Shown here in pieces: positions 9,237-18,686 of a stretch of 64,000 bases of DNA (the first letter of the stretch is position 1; every line of letters starts with the position of its first letter). Position numbers and translations under genes: made by a program. The notes below the pieces were generated by a model that made no database searches, was not told where the DNA came from, and saw only the letters and a program-made list of their open reading frames with translations. Source of the DNA: Terriglobia bacterium (lineage in GTDB: Bacteria > Acidobacteriota > Terriglobia > Acidiferrales > UBA7541); the NCBI GenBank assembly GCA_020073705.1, contig JAIQES010000011.1:22280-86279 (forward strand). The letters are read 5' to 3'.

Positions 9237-10796
9237 ATGTCCGATGTAAGGTCCCCCGGAGTAACTGGAGTATCCGCGGATACGGAATCATCCGGCTTCG
9301 TCCGCGGTCTGGGCCTGTTCGATTCGACCATGATAGTTGTCGGGTCGATGATCGGCTCGGGCATCTTCATCGTGTCCGCCGACATCGCGCGGCACACGGG
9401 CTCGACCGGCGGGCTGCTCGCGGCCTGGGTCATCACCGGAGTGCTTACGGTTGCGGCGGCGCTTTCCTACGGCGAACTGGCGGCGATGATGCCGAAGGCC
9501 GGTGGGCAGTACATCTACTTGCGTGAGGCGTATTCCCCTCTCTGGGGCTTCTTGTATGGTTGGACGCTGTTCCTGGTCATCCAGACAGGAACAATCGCGG
9601 CGGTAGCCGTCGGTTTTTCACGGTTCCTGGGCGTTGTCTGGCCGGCGATATCCCCGAATACCTGGATCATTCCCCCAATTGCACTCTCCGAGAAATACGC
9701 CATCAGCCTTTCTGTACAGCAACTTGTCGCGCTGCTCCTGATTCTTTTCCTGACAGTTCTCAATACGCGCGGATTGAAACTGGGGAAGCTGATTCAAAAT
9801 GTATTTACATCGGCCAAGACGCTGGCACTGGCCGGCCTGATCCTGGCCGGCGTGTTTGTTGGGCGGAATGCCGCGGCGATTCAATCCAACTTCAGCGGTA
9901 TCTGGGCGTTTCACGATCCGCAGACGATTGAGCCGGGAGCGGACTGGCTGAAATCGTTTGTCCCGGTCGTAACTGCGGCATCGGGAGTGTTCGGCCTGCT
10001 GATCGCGTTCGGCGTTTCGCAGGTGGGATCGTTATTTTCCGCCGATGCGTGGAACAACATCACATTCACCGCCGGAGAAGTGAAGAATCCCAGGCGCGAC
10101 ATCCCGATTTCGCTCGCCGCAGGCACCGCAATTGTCATTACACTTTATTTTCTCGCGAACCTAGCGTACTTGTCCGCCTTGCCGCTCCACCAGATTCAGA
10201 CGGTTCCCGACGATCGTGTGGCAACCGCGACGCTGGAGGTGATTTTCGGGAAAAGCGGCGCGACCCTGATGGCGCTGGGGATTATGGTTTCCACATTCGG
10301 CTGCGCGAATGGGCTGATCCTTGCCGGAGCGCGGGTCTACTACGCAATGGCGCGGGATGGATTGTTTTTCCGGAGCATCGGGAAGCTCAATGCAAATCAC
10401 GTGCCGGCGATGGGCCTGGTGCTGCAGGGATTTTGGGCGGCCATCCTGGTTCTGCTGCGAACACGGCTAGTGGATTCGGCTACTGGGGAGGTGCGCTTTG
10501 GGAACCTCTATAGCGTTTTGCTGGATTATGTGGTTTTCGCGGTCCTGATATTCTACGTGCTCACGATCGGCGGAATTTTTGTGTTGCGGCGCAAACGCCC
10601 TGACGCCGACCGGCCCTATCGCGCGTGGGGCTATCCAATCGTTCCGGTGCTCTATATCATTACAGCCACGGTGATCATGCTGATCCTGATCCTCTACCAG
10701 ACGCAGGACACCTGGCCGGGTCTAGTGATCGTGCTTCTCGGAGTGCCAATCTATCTGTTGTGGCGAAAGGCTTCGAGGGAGCAAAGTTCGCACTAA
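9237..10796 (+). CDS. APC superfamily amino acid permease
   Basis: Multi-TM; VGSMIGSGIFIVSADIAR motif typical of APC/LAT-type transporters. Confidence 0.9.
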   Translation: MSDVRSPGVTGVSADTESSGFVRGLGLFDSTMIVVGSMIGSGIFIVSADIARHTGSTGGLLAAWVITGVLTVAAALSYGELAAMMPKAGGQYIYLREAYSPLWGFLYGWTLFLVIQTGTIAAVAVGFSRFLGVVWPAISPNTWIIPPIALSEKYAISLSVQQLVALLLILFLTVLNTRGLKLGKLIQNVFTSAKTLALAGLILAGVFVGRNAAAIQSNFSGIWAFHDPQTIEPGADWLKSFVPVVTAASGVFGLLIAFGVSQVGSLFSADAWNNITFTAGEVKNPRRDIPISLAAGTAIVITLYFLANLAYLSALPLHQIQTVPDDRVATATLEVIFGKSGATLMALGIMVSTFGCANGLILAGARVYYAMARDGLFFRSIGKLNANHVPAMGLVLQGFWAAILVLLRTRLVDSATGEVRFGNLYSVLLDYVVFAVLIFYVLTIGGIFVLRRKRPDADRPYRAWGYPIVPVLYIITATVIMLILILYQTQDTWPGLVIVLLGVPIYLLWRKASREQSSH

Positions 10797-10889
10797 GAAG
10801 TCTCTCCTATGTCTTGTTGGAACGGGAGCGTGCCGAATAACGCGTTTAGGCAGCGCGGCAGCCCGCAGTATTGTAGTTGGAGGAAGTGA

Positions 10890-12494
10890 ATGGGGAATCC
10901 ATTGTTAGCGAAGAAATCCATGGAGATGATGGTCGGCGAAACGGAGGAATCCGGCGAGCACTGTCTGAAACGCACTCTCGGGGCAATGTCACTGATGTCC
11001 CTTGGAGTCGGGGCGATCATCGGCGCGGGCATTTTCGTGCTGACCGGCGCCGCGGCGGCGCAATATGCTGGCCCGGCGATCATCCTTTCTTTCGTTCTGG
11101 CGGGTATTGGATGCGTCTTCGCGGGGCTGTGCTATGCCGAGTTCGCGGCCATGATTCCTCTGGCTGGCAGCGCTTACACCTATGCCTACGCGACCCTCGG
11201 GGAACTGTTCGCATGGATTATCGGATGGGATTTGATTTTGGAATACGCCTTCGGCGCCGCAACGGTAGCGTCCGGCTGGAGCGGCTATTTCAATAGCCTG
11301 CTGCAGGATTTTGGGATCCACATCCCGCCCGAGCTGACTGCGACGCCCGGAACGCAACTCGTGTTTTATAACGACCGCTGGGAGCGGCTGGCAACGGTTT
11401 TGACCATGCTGCAAGCGCGGGGAATGGACTCGTCTTCTCTGCCGCACGCCACCGGATCGTTTAATGCGATCGCTTTCCTGGCCATCTGCTTGGTCACTAC
11501 GGTTCTCGTGATCGGAATCAAGGAATCGGCAAGGCTAAACAACGCCGTCGTTCTCATCAAAGTCGCGATTGTCCTGATTTTCATCGGGGTTGCTTCGATC
11601 TTTGTACTGAAAAATCCCGGTGTAGCAACGGCAAATTGGCATCCATTCATTCCGCCGAATACGGGTGCTTTCGGCAAATTTGGCCTGTCTGGAATTGCGC
11701 GCGGCGCGGGCGTGATCTTCTTTGCCTACATCGGATTCGATGCGGTTTCCACGGCCGCGCAAGAAACTCGGAACCCGGAGAAGGACATGCCCGTTGGGAT
11801 TCTAGGATCGCTGGTGATTTGCACGATCCTCTATATTCTGGTTGCCGGTCTTCTCACTGGCGTGGTGAAATATACGGCGCTCAACGTACCGGATCCCGTA
11901 GCAGTTGGAGTAGATGCGGCCGGAGTAGGCGGCGTATTTCACGCCGTTGGGCATGAGATCAAGATCAGCAGCTTCCTTGTCAAAGCCGGGGCAGTTGCCG
12001 GGCTGGGTAGCGTCATGTTGGTAATGCTACTGGGGCAATCCCGGGTTTTTTATTCCATGTCGCGCGATGGCCTTCTTCCGCGCTGGGCCGGCAGGGTGCA
12101 TAAGAGGTTCCGCACACCATACATTTCCTCCGTTACCGTGGGAATTTTTGTCGCTTTGTTTGCCTCGCTGATTCCGATTGGAATCCTGGGCGAATTAGTC
12201 AGCATTGGCACCTTGCTCGCATTTATCATTGTTTGCGCTGGCGTTTGGGTCTTGCGAATCACGCATCCGGACCTCCATCGAGCATTCCGGACGCCCTGGG
12301 TTCCCCTGGTACCGATTCTCGGAATTGTTGTTTCCGGGCTTATGATGCTCAGTCTGCCCAGAGACACATGGCTGCGATTGGTTGTGTGGCTCATAATAGG
12401 TTTGGTGATCTACTTCACGTATGGCCGTCATCACAGCCGGGTGGGCAAATTGGAGCGAGGCAATAAGGCCGCCTCGACGTTGAGTCAGAAGTAA
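10890..12494 (+). CDS. APC superfamily amino acid permease (cationic amino acid transporter-like)
   Basis: GVGAIIGAGIFVLTGAAAAQYAGPAIILSF; IGFDAVSTAAQETRNPEKDMPVGI. Confidence 0.92.
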   Translation: MGNPLLAKKSMEMMVGETEESGEHCLKRTLGAMSLMSLGVGAIIGAGIFVLTGAAAAQYAGPAIILSFVLAGIGCVFAGLCYAEFAAMIPLAGSAYTYAYATLGELFAWIIGWDLILEYAFGAATVASGWSGYFNSLLQDFGIHIPPELTATPGTQLVFYNDRWERLATVLTMLQARGMDSSSLPHATGSFNAIAFLAICLVTTVLVIGIKESARLNNAVVLIKVAIVLIFIGVASIFVLKNPGVATANWHPFIPPNTGAFGKFGLSGIARGAGVIFFAYIGFDAVSTAAQETRNPEKDMPVGILGSLVICTILYILVAGLLTGVVKYTALNVPDPVAVGVDAAGVGGVFHAVGHEIKISSFLVKAGAVAGLGSVMLVMLLGQSRVFYSMSRDGLLPRWAGRVHKRFRTPYISSVTVGIFVALFASLIPIGILGELVSIGTLLAFIIVCAGVWVLRITHPDLHRAFRTPWVPLVPILGIVVSGLMMLSLPRDTWLRLVVWLIIGLVIYFTYGRHHSRVGKLERGNKAASTLSQK

Positions 12495-12629
12495 CATCGA
12501 GGTAAATTTCGTTGTGTCGAGTGCAGGAGAAGCGTACGATGCGCGAGCCGCAGGCCCAAATCGGAAATTCCGAGTAGTTGCAATCGGGACGGCATTGTAG
12601 GCCAAACCTAAGATTGTGGGGGGTATTTC

Positions 12630-13109
12630 ATGAGTGAATCGTCCAGCATAGCGAATGTTTCCGAAACGAGAGGTTCAACTTCCCGTCCCGGCATTGCTGC
12701 TGGGTTTTCTGATTCCATCTGGGCCTACGCGATCCTTCGCGTGTCGTTTGGCGCGAACATCATGCTCCACGGTGTGAGCCGCCTCCTCATGGGCCATGCC
12801 GCGTTCCTTGCATACTTGACCCACTATTTCGAGAAGACGACCGTAATTCCCGCCGCCATGCTACCCGCATTTGCCACCGTGCTGCCCTGGGTGGAAACGA
12901 CGCTGGGTCTCCTGCTCATGATCGGACTCGCCACTCGGTTTGCATTAATTGCAGGTGCCCTGGTGATCACATGCTTGGTCATCGGCACCAATCTCGCGCA
13001 GGATTGGCTCGTGTCAGGACTCCAGCTAATCTACGCCTTCCTTTATTATTATCTCCTCACGCATCGCGAGGAAAATCGGTATTCGGTTGATGTGCTGTTG
13101 GGAAAATAA
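12630..13109 (+). CDS. DoxX family membrane protein
   Basis: Short 4-TM protein, ILRVSFGANIMLHGVSRL ... LPWVETTLGLLLMIGLATRFA. Confidence 0.75.
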   Translation: MSESSSIANVSETRGSTSRPGIAAGFSDSIWAYAILRVSFGANIMLHGVSRLLMGHAAFLAYLTHYFEKTTVIPAAMLPAFATVLPWVETTLGLLLMIGLATRFALIAGALVITCLVIGTNLAQDWLVSGLQLIYAFLYYYLLTHREENRYSVDVLLGK

Positions 13110-13202
13110 GTTGATTGGGGAATCTGTTTCGAAGATTGTCGAGTCATTCCATTTCGAAACCGAAATTTCCCATTATTAATATAAAAGAGCTTTCGTCAAG
13201 TC

Positions 13203-15260
13203 ATGGCCTCCAGTCTCACAATGCGCCTTCGCACGCTGTGGCTGCGTATGAACCGCATGGATGTGGCGGCGCTCGCGATCCTCATTGTATATGCGGTGTT
13301 GTGGGGCTTGCGATTCTTCCTTCCGCAGACGCCGCAGAGCGGGTTCCTGATTTTCCTGGTTCTATTGGTTCTGGGCTATTTCGCCGTTCGCGGGTTCCTT
13401 TGGGCTCGGGAACATCTCCTCTGGAGCCTGCGCAACCGCCTGATGATTGCGTATGTTTTCATTGCCGTTGTCCCGGTGCTCCTCCTGTTGACAATGGCAG
13501 GACTTGCGGCGTACCTGCTGTACTGGCAGCTCGGGTCATACGTCCTTTACACGGGGATGCAGGACTGCGCGGGGCGTGTGGAGCGTGTGGCTCAGGTAGC
13601 CGGGACGATGGCGACATCCTACGCCATCGAGGCGCCCTCAGGACGCAGCGTCGCGGCGCTCGTATTGCCTGAGCACCTGTCTACGTACCTCAAAGCCGCT
13701 ATGACGGGGCTGCCGGGATTGGAGATTGATGAAACCGGTAAGGGAGAAGACCTACTGCGAAGAAGCGACGGGTCCTCGCGGAACAGCTTCACAGGCTTGG
13801 TATTAAGCGGGGGCGCGCTCACCCTGCGAGCTGTTGTCGCCCGTCAAACTCCCTCGGGACGGCTGGTGGTTTCCGCATTTGTTCCCGTCACGCCGGAACT
13901 AATCGATACACTTGGTGCGGAGCTTGGCCCTATCCAGCTCGACGTGTTGCGACTCAGGAACAGCACATCGAGCGGCATCTCCGTTGTTATCAACGGGCAG
14001 GAGTATACCCGTGTCCAACAAATCGTCACAAGGCAACGGACCATTCCGCAGGCGGCCTACCCGTTTGATAAACTCATTACGGGCATCGTAGCTCTGGACG
14101 TGTTGGATCAGGACCGGGAGCCAGCCGGGACTGAATCCCCCCGTGTATTCGCATCGTTCAGCACACGGCCATCACTATTGAACCGGAAGCTATTTAGTCC
14201 GCTGGGGGAACTTGGCGGCGTCGCCGCTACCGCGCTGCTTGTCGTGGGCGCTGTTTTCCTGCTGATCGAAATCGGGTCGCTGGTGACGGGCATCGTTCTG
14301 ACGCGCACGATCACGACTGCTGTCGGTGACCTCTACCGCGCAACACAGCATGTGCAGACTGGCGATCTCACATTTCGCGTACGCGTGCCTCACCACGATC
14401 AACTGGCCGCGCTCGGGGAATCGTTCAACTCGATGATGCATTCGGTCTCCACACTGATTGAGGAACAGCGCCAGCGCCAGCGCCTGGAGCATGAATTGTC
14501 GATCGCCCACGAAGTGCAGCAGCAGCTCTTCCCGCACGTGCTGCCAAGATTGCCGGGCGTCGAACTGGAAGCCATCTGCCGCGCGGCAAAGATGGTCAGT
14601 GGTGACTACTACGATTTCATACGCATCTCCCCGACGCGTCTGGCCATCGCGCTGTCTGACATAAGCGGAAAGGGTATTTCAGCGGCACTGCTAATGGCGA
14701 ACGTGCAGGCCGTATTGCGCAGCGACGTCCTGCGATACCGGGACGTGCAGCCGGGAAAGAATTACTCGCAAATCAGTACAGCCGAAATTGTGTCGCACCT
14801 AAACCGGCACCTGTACCGCAACACCACCGCCGAGCGCTATGCGACCTTTTTCCTTGCGGTATACGACACCGAGACACGCCGCCTCAGCTATACGAACGCT
14901 GGGCACCTGCCGCCGCTCTACATTTCCGGCAGCCGCGTCGAAAGGCTCGAAACCGGCGGCATGGTCGTGGGACTGTTCGATGATGTGCCGTACGAGCAGG
15001 GCACAATCGAAATCGATCCGGGCGGCTTGTTGATCGCCTATAGTGATGGCCTGGTGGAGCCTGAAAATGTGTATGGTGAGGAATTCGGCGCCGCACGGCT
15101 GATTGAGGTGGCTATGCGCAACCGGGATGCGTCGTCCCATGACATCGCCGACGCGATGATGCACGCCGCGGAAGAATGGTCCGGTTCTCCGGAGCAGACC
15201 GACGATATGACGGTAATCGTCGCGCGTCTCTCCGCGGTCTCGCAGGAGCCGCACGCATGA
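13203..15260 (+). CDS. Membrane-anchored HAMP + SpoIIE/PP2C-type serine phosphatase
   Basis: TM segments, HAMP-like region, EVQQQLFPHVLPRLPGVELEAICRAAKMVSGDYYDF ... ALSDISGKGISAALLMAN ... DDMTVIVARL. Confidence 0.92.
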   Translation: MASSLTMRLRTLWLRMNRMDVAALAILIVYAVLWGLRFFLPQTPQSGFLIFLVLLVLGYFAVRGFLWAREHLLWSLRNRLMIAYVFIAVVPVLLLLTMAGLAAYLLYWQLGSYVLYTGMQDCAGRVERVAQVAGTMATSYAIEAPSGRSVAALVLPEHLSTYLKAAMTGLPGLEIDETGKGEDLLRRSDGSSRNSFTGLVLSGGALTLRAVVARQTPSGRLVVSAFVPVTPELIDTLGAELGPIQLDVLRLRNSTSSGISVVINGQEYTRVQQIVTRQRTIPQAAYPFDKLITGIVALDVLDQDREPAGTESPRVFASFSTRPSLLNRKLFSPLGELGGVAATALLVVGAVFLLIEIGSLVTGIVLTRTITTAVGDLYRATQHVQTGDLTFRVRVPHHDQLAALGESFNSMMHSVSTLIEEQRQRQRLEHELSIAHEVQQQLFPHVLPRLPGVELEAICRAAKMVSGDYYDFIRISPTRLAIALSDISGKGISAALLMANVQAVLRSDVLRYRDVQPGKNYSQISTAEIVSHLNRHLYRNTTAERYATFFLAVYDTETRRLSYTNAGHLPPLYISGSRVERLETGGMVVGLFDDVPYEQGTIEIDPGGLLIAYSDGLVEPENVYGEEFGAARLIEVAMRNRDASSHDIADAMMHAAEEWSGSPEQTDDMTVIVARLSAVSQEPHA

Positions 15261-16870
15261 AAGTATTGACAGCAGCACAGATGCGAGAGGCTGACCGGCT
15301 GACGACCACGCGATACGGTATTCCCAGCCTGCAATTGATGGAAAATGCAGGCGCGGCGATCGCCGAATTCCTGCGTGAGAGATATGCCGGGCTCATGAGG
15401 CGAAAGATTGTGGTGCTGTGCGGGAAGGGAAACAACGGCGGCGACGGTTTGGTGATCGCGCGGCTGCTGAAAGAATCTGAATGCTCGCCGGAAGTTATTC
15501 TCTTTTCCAACCCCGGCGCGGTAGAAGGCGATGCGGGAGTAAACCTGAAACGCTGGCAACAAGGGCTGGGCGAACTGCGCGTGGTGACCAGCAATGCGGA
15601 GTGGGAATCGGCGCGGACAGTGCTCGATGGCGCAGATTTGATCGTGGATGCGCTGCTCGGCACGGGGCTGCGCGGGCCCGTGGAGGGCTTGCTCGGCACT
15701 GTGATTTCGGACGTGAATGCCGCCCGGGCCAGCAGCGGCGGCAAGGGCGCCAGAACCTCCGTGGTCGCCGTGGATATTCCCTCCGGGCTCGCCTCCGACG
15801 CGCAGGACAATGAAGGCCCAGTGGTTACCGCAGACTTCACCGTTACCCTGACCGCCCCGAAATTGGGCCAGTTGGTTTCCCCTCGCGCGTCCAACTGTGG
15901 CGTGCTTGTGGTCCGAAGCATTGGAACGCCGCCCGAATTGCTCGAATCCGACCCTCACCTGAAGCTGCATTGGCTGGAACCCGGGGAATTCCGCGCTTTG
16001 CCGCTCGCGCGCGATCCTGCTTCACACAAGGGTTCCTATGGTCATGCGCTAATTGTGGCCGGATCGCTGGGGAAATCGGGCGCAGCGGTGCTGGCGGCGC
16101 GCGGTGCGCTGCGCTCTGGCGCAGGCCTGGTGACCGTGGCGACGCCGCTCGATGTGTTACCAGTAGTCGCCGCCGGAATGCCGGAAATGATGACCGCGCC
16201 TCTTGTCGCAACCGAAGCTGGCGCGGCGAGCCTTCGCAATCTCGACTACGACCACTTTTCGAAAATCATACGAGACAAGTCGGTGGTCGCTATCGGTCCG
16301 GGACTCTCAATGGAGACCGAAACACAACAGTTCATCCGGGCGGTCGTTGCAGAAACGGATCTTCCCGTCATCCTGGATGCCGACGGCCTTAACGCTTACG
16401 CCGGCATGGCCGATCATCTCAACCAACGCAGAGCGCCTGCGATGGCTTTGACTCCCCATCCAGGTGAGATGGCGCGCTTGCTGGGCGTAACGGCGAAGGA
16501 TGTCCAGGCGCGACGGCTTGACGTGGCCCTCGAAGCGGCTGTTCGATGGCAGGCGTATGTCATCCTTAAGGGCTTTCATACCATCCTCGCGACGCCTTCG
16601 GGGCATGCCTACATCAATACGACGGGGAACCCGGGGATGGCTACGGGTGGAACCGGCGACGTGCTTACCGGAATTCTCGCCAGCCTGACGGCGCAGTTCG
16701 GCATTGAGAACTGGGCGCGCGTTCTGGGCCTGGGAGTGTATTTGCATGGGCTGGCTGGCGATATCGCCGCGTCGCGCGTCGGACAGGCCCCGCTGATTGC
16801 TACTGACTTGATCGAAGCGATCCCGGAGGCGTATTCGCGGGTTCTTGCGGAGTGGGAACATGGCCGTTAG
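15257..16870 (+). CDS. nnr: Bifunctional NAD(P)H-hydrate epimerase / ADP-dependent NAD(P)H-hydrate dehydratase
   Basis: MKVLTAAQMREADRLTTTRYGIPSLQLMENAG; CGKGNNGGDGLVIARLL; C-terminal GNPGMATGGTGDVLTGI; ATGA overlap with upstream gene. Confidence 0.94.
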   Translation: MKVLTAAQMREADRLTTTRYGIPSLQLMENAGAAIAEFLRERYAGLMRRKIVVLCGKGNNGGDGLVIARLLKESECSPEVILFSNPGAVEGDAGVNLKRWQQGLGELRVVTSNAEWESARTVLDGADLIVDALLGTGLRGPVEGLLGTVISDVNAARASSGGKGARTSVVAVDIPSGLASDAQDNEGPVVTADFTVTLTAPKLGQLVSPRASNCGVLVVRSIGTPPELLESDPHLKLHWLEPGEFRALPLARDPASHKGSYGHALIVAGSLGKSGAAVLAARGALRSGAGLVTVATPLDVLPVVAAGMPEMMTAPLVATEAGAASLRNLDYDHFSKIIRDKSVVAIGPGLSMETETQQFIRAVVAETDLPVILDADGLNAYAGMADHLNQRRAPAMALTPHPGEMARLLGVTAKDVQARRLDVALEAAVRWQAYVILKGFHTILATPSGHAYINTTGNPGMATGGTGDVLTGILASLTAQFGIENWARVLGLGVYLHGLAGDIAASRVGQAPLIATDLIEAIPEAYSRVLAEWEHGR

Positions 16871-17116
16871 CCTGCATTTCTTACCACGGATAGCGCCAGA
16901 GGCGCGAAAGAATGTAGCCCAGGGCGTAAGCCCTGGGGAAATAGCAATGCGACGGCGTCAAGCCCCGCTAGGGGCGAAACAATGAATTCAATGCTGTGCG
17001 TAAGCGTGATCCGTGTCGCCCCTACGGGGCTTTCGTGTGGGCCACATGCATTCCCAGCACTTGCGTGCTGGGCTACGTTGTGCCGCCCCGACTGGGTCGG
17101 GGCTCTCATGGTGAGA
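16868..17116. repeat. Hairpin-rich intergenic repeat, copy 1 (inverted relative to copy at 18274..18520)
   Basis: Near-identical to reverse complement of copy 2; contains hairpins CCCAGGGCGTAAGCCCTGGG (16918..16937) and CCCAGCACTTGCGTGCTGGG (17053..17072). Confidence 0.88.
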
Positions 17117-17117
17117 G

Positions 17118-17564
17118 ATGCGAGTTAGCGAGTTTGTCTCTCACTCGTCCGAAGAAACCATCGCGAAAGGCCGGGAAATTGCCGCAGGGCTTCATCCGCC
17201 CGTGATGGTAATGTTGAGCGGGGAGCTTGGCAGCGGGAAGACCACGCTGACAAAGGGGATCATCAGTGGTCTGGGGGCCGCGCCGGAAGAGGACGTCACC
17301 AGCCCCACGTTCACGCTGGTCCACGTTTTCCATAACCATTGCAAGGTCTACCACGTGGACCTCTATCGCGTTGAAAATTTCCAGGATCTTGAATCGCTTG
17401 GGCTGGAAGACGCGCTCGGAGAGGAAGCTGTCGTCATCATCGAATGGTCGGAGCGGTTCTCCTACCGCACGGATTGGCCGCGCGTCGAGATTCGCCTCGA
17501 GCACGCGGGCGGCGATTCCCGCCGTATCGCCATCTCGGGTTTGAGCCTGGAGAACCGATTGTGA
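17118..17564 (+). CDS. tsaE: tRNA threonylcarbamoyladenosine biosynthesis ATPase TsaE
   Basis: SGELGSGKTTLTKGIISGLG, VTSPTFTLVHVF, VYHVDLYRVENFQDLESLGLED, IIEWSER. Confidence 0.95.
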   Translation: MRVSEFVSHSSEETIAKGREIAAGLHPPVMVMLSGELGSGKTTLTKGIISGLGAAPEEDVTSPTFTLVHVFHNHCKVYHVDLYRVENFQDLESLGLEDALGEEAVVIIEWSERFSYRTDWPRVEIRLEHAGGDSRRIAISGLSLENRL

Positions 17565-17587
17565 TAAGAGAACGCACCCTTGAAAAC

Positions 17588-17625
17588 CAAAGGGTGCGGC
17601 ACCCCAGAGTTCCAAATCTTTCAAA
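17588..17625 (+). repeat. ~38-bp dispersed repeat, copy 1 (CAAAGGGTGCGGCACCCCAGAGTTCCAAATCTTTCAAA)
   Basis: Near-identical to 18591..18628. Confidence 0.8.
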
Positions 17626-17676
17626 TCCCGGCGCTCCCGGCTAGGCGCAAGATTTCATAAGAGAAGGATCGGGCTT

Positions 17677-18057
17677 TCATTTCTTGACCTCCGGCGCCGG
17701 TTTGGACGGCGTTTCCACGAGAGCCTGTTCGATGCGCTTGAACAGGTCCCCTTTGTCATTGTGCGCGAGGCCTGAGAATATGCCTTCGACTGCCACTTCG
17801 CACGTGTCGCCAGTGCCAGAAAGAGTGAGATAGAGCGTTCGCTTTCCAGTCCATGCTCCATGCCCGGTTACAAACTCAGCTTTGAGGCGTTTGTCATCGA
17901 GCATGGAGGATGAATAAGGGTGCCCTGGTCCTGTTGGAATAGATTCGACAACCTGCCAGACACGTTCACATGAAGCTGGAAAGGTTTTGGTTGCAGGCTT
18001 AGCGAATGCTGGACTTGCAGTAAGTAGCAAAATCAAGGTGATGACTGGCATTTTCAT
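17677..18057 (-). CDS. Small secreted protein of unknown function
   Basis: Signal peptide MKMPVITLILLLTASPAFA; no recognisable family. Confidence 0.6.
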   Translation of the reverse strand: MKMPVITLILLLTASPAFAKPATKTFPASCERVWQVVESIPTGPGHPYSSSMLDDKRLKAEFVTGHGAWTGKRTLYLTLSGTGDTCEVAVEGIFSGLAHNDKGDLFKRIEQALVETPSKPAPEVKK

Positions 18058-18273
18058 TTGGGTCTCTCCTTTTCAGCGGGTGGCAAACCCATTCGAGTTT
18101 TTTCTATTGATGAAAGCTCACGATGGGATGATACCACTCTCATAGGTCGACACGGAGTTACGACACCTGGTCTTCGGGTGGCGCACCCTTGATGCCGTTT
18201 CAAGGGTGCGCTCATGGTTTGATTTCCTACACCCACAGGATTGAAACGCCGATACGGGCAGCTAGTCCGGATT

Positions 18274-18520
18274 TCTCACCATGAGAGCCTCGGAAAGAGG
18301 CGGCACAAGGTAGCCCAGCACGTAAGTGCTGGGAATCTACGGGGCCCGCAGGAAAGCCCCGTAGGGGCGACACAGATTACGCTTGCGCAGAGCGTTGGAT
18401 TCCTTCTTTCGCCCCTAACGGGGCTTGGCACCGCCGAGGGACCGCTTTCCCAGGGCTTACGCCCTGGGCTACATTCTTTTCGCGCCTCCGGCGCTGCCCG
18501 TGGTGAGAAATGCAGGCTAG
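18274..18520. repeat. Hairpin-rich intergenic repeat, copy 2
   Basis: Hairpins CCCAGCACGTAAGTGCTGGG (18314..18333) and CCCAGGGCTTACGCCCTGGG (18449..18468); inverted match of copy 1. Confidence 0.88.
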
Positions 18521-18590
18521 TCCGCATCATCATATGCGTAAGTGCTGGTCTTGCTGTTAACGGGTTGGGTTCGCTGCCGCACGCTTAAAG

Positions 18591-18628
18591 CAAAGGGTGC
18601 GGCACCCCAAAGTTCAAAATCTTTCAAA
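18591..18628 (+). repeat. ~38-bp dispersed repeat, copy 2
   Basis: CAAAGGGTGCGGCACCCCAAAGTTCAAAATCTTTCAAA, compare 17588. Confidence 0.8.
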
Positions 18629-18686
18629 GCCTGATCGGATAAGAATTATCGTGTGTGGGAAATGTCTCGGAGTTCCAGCTTCAATT

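Noticed and set aside
15038-15970. 310-aa minus ORF spanning the phosphatase/nnr junction
   Set aside because: Antisense to two confidently identified genes, Arg/His/Gln-rich as expected from high-GC shadow frames.
16867-17109. 80-aa ORF (minus) and 115-aa ORF (18241..18588 plus) with mutual similarity
   Set aside because: Similarity is explained by both lying in the hairpin-rich noncoding repeat; unlikely to be genuine proteins.
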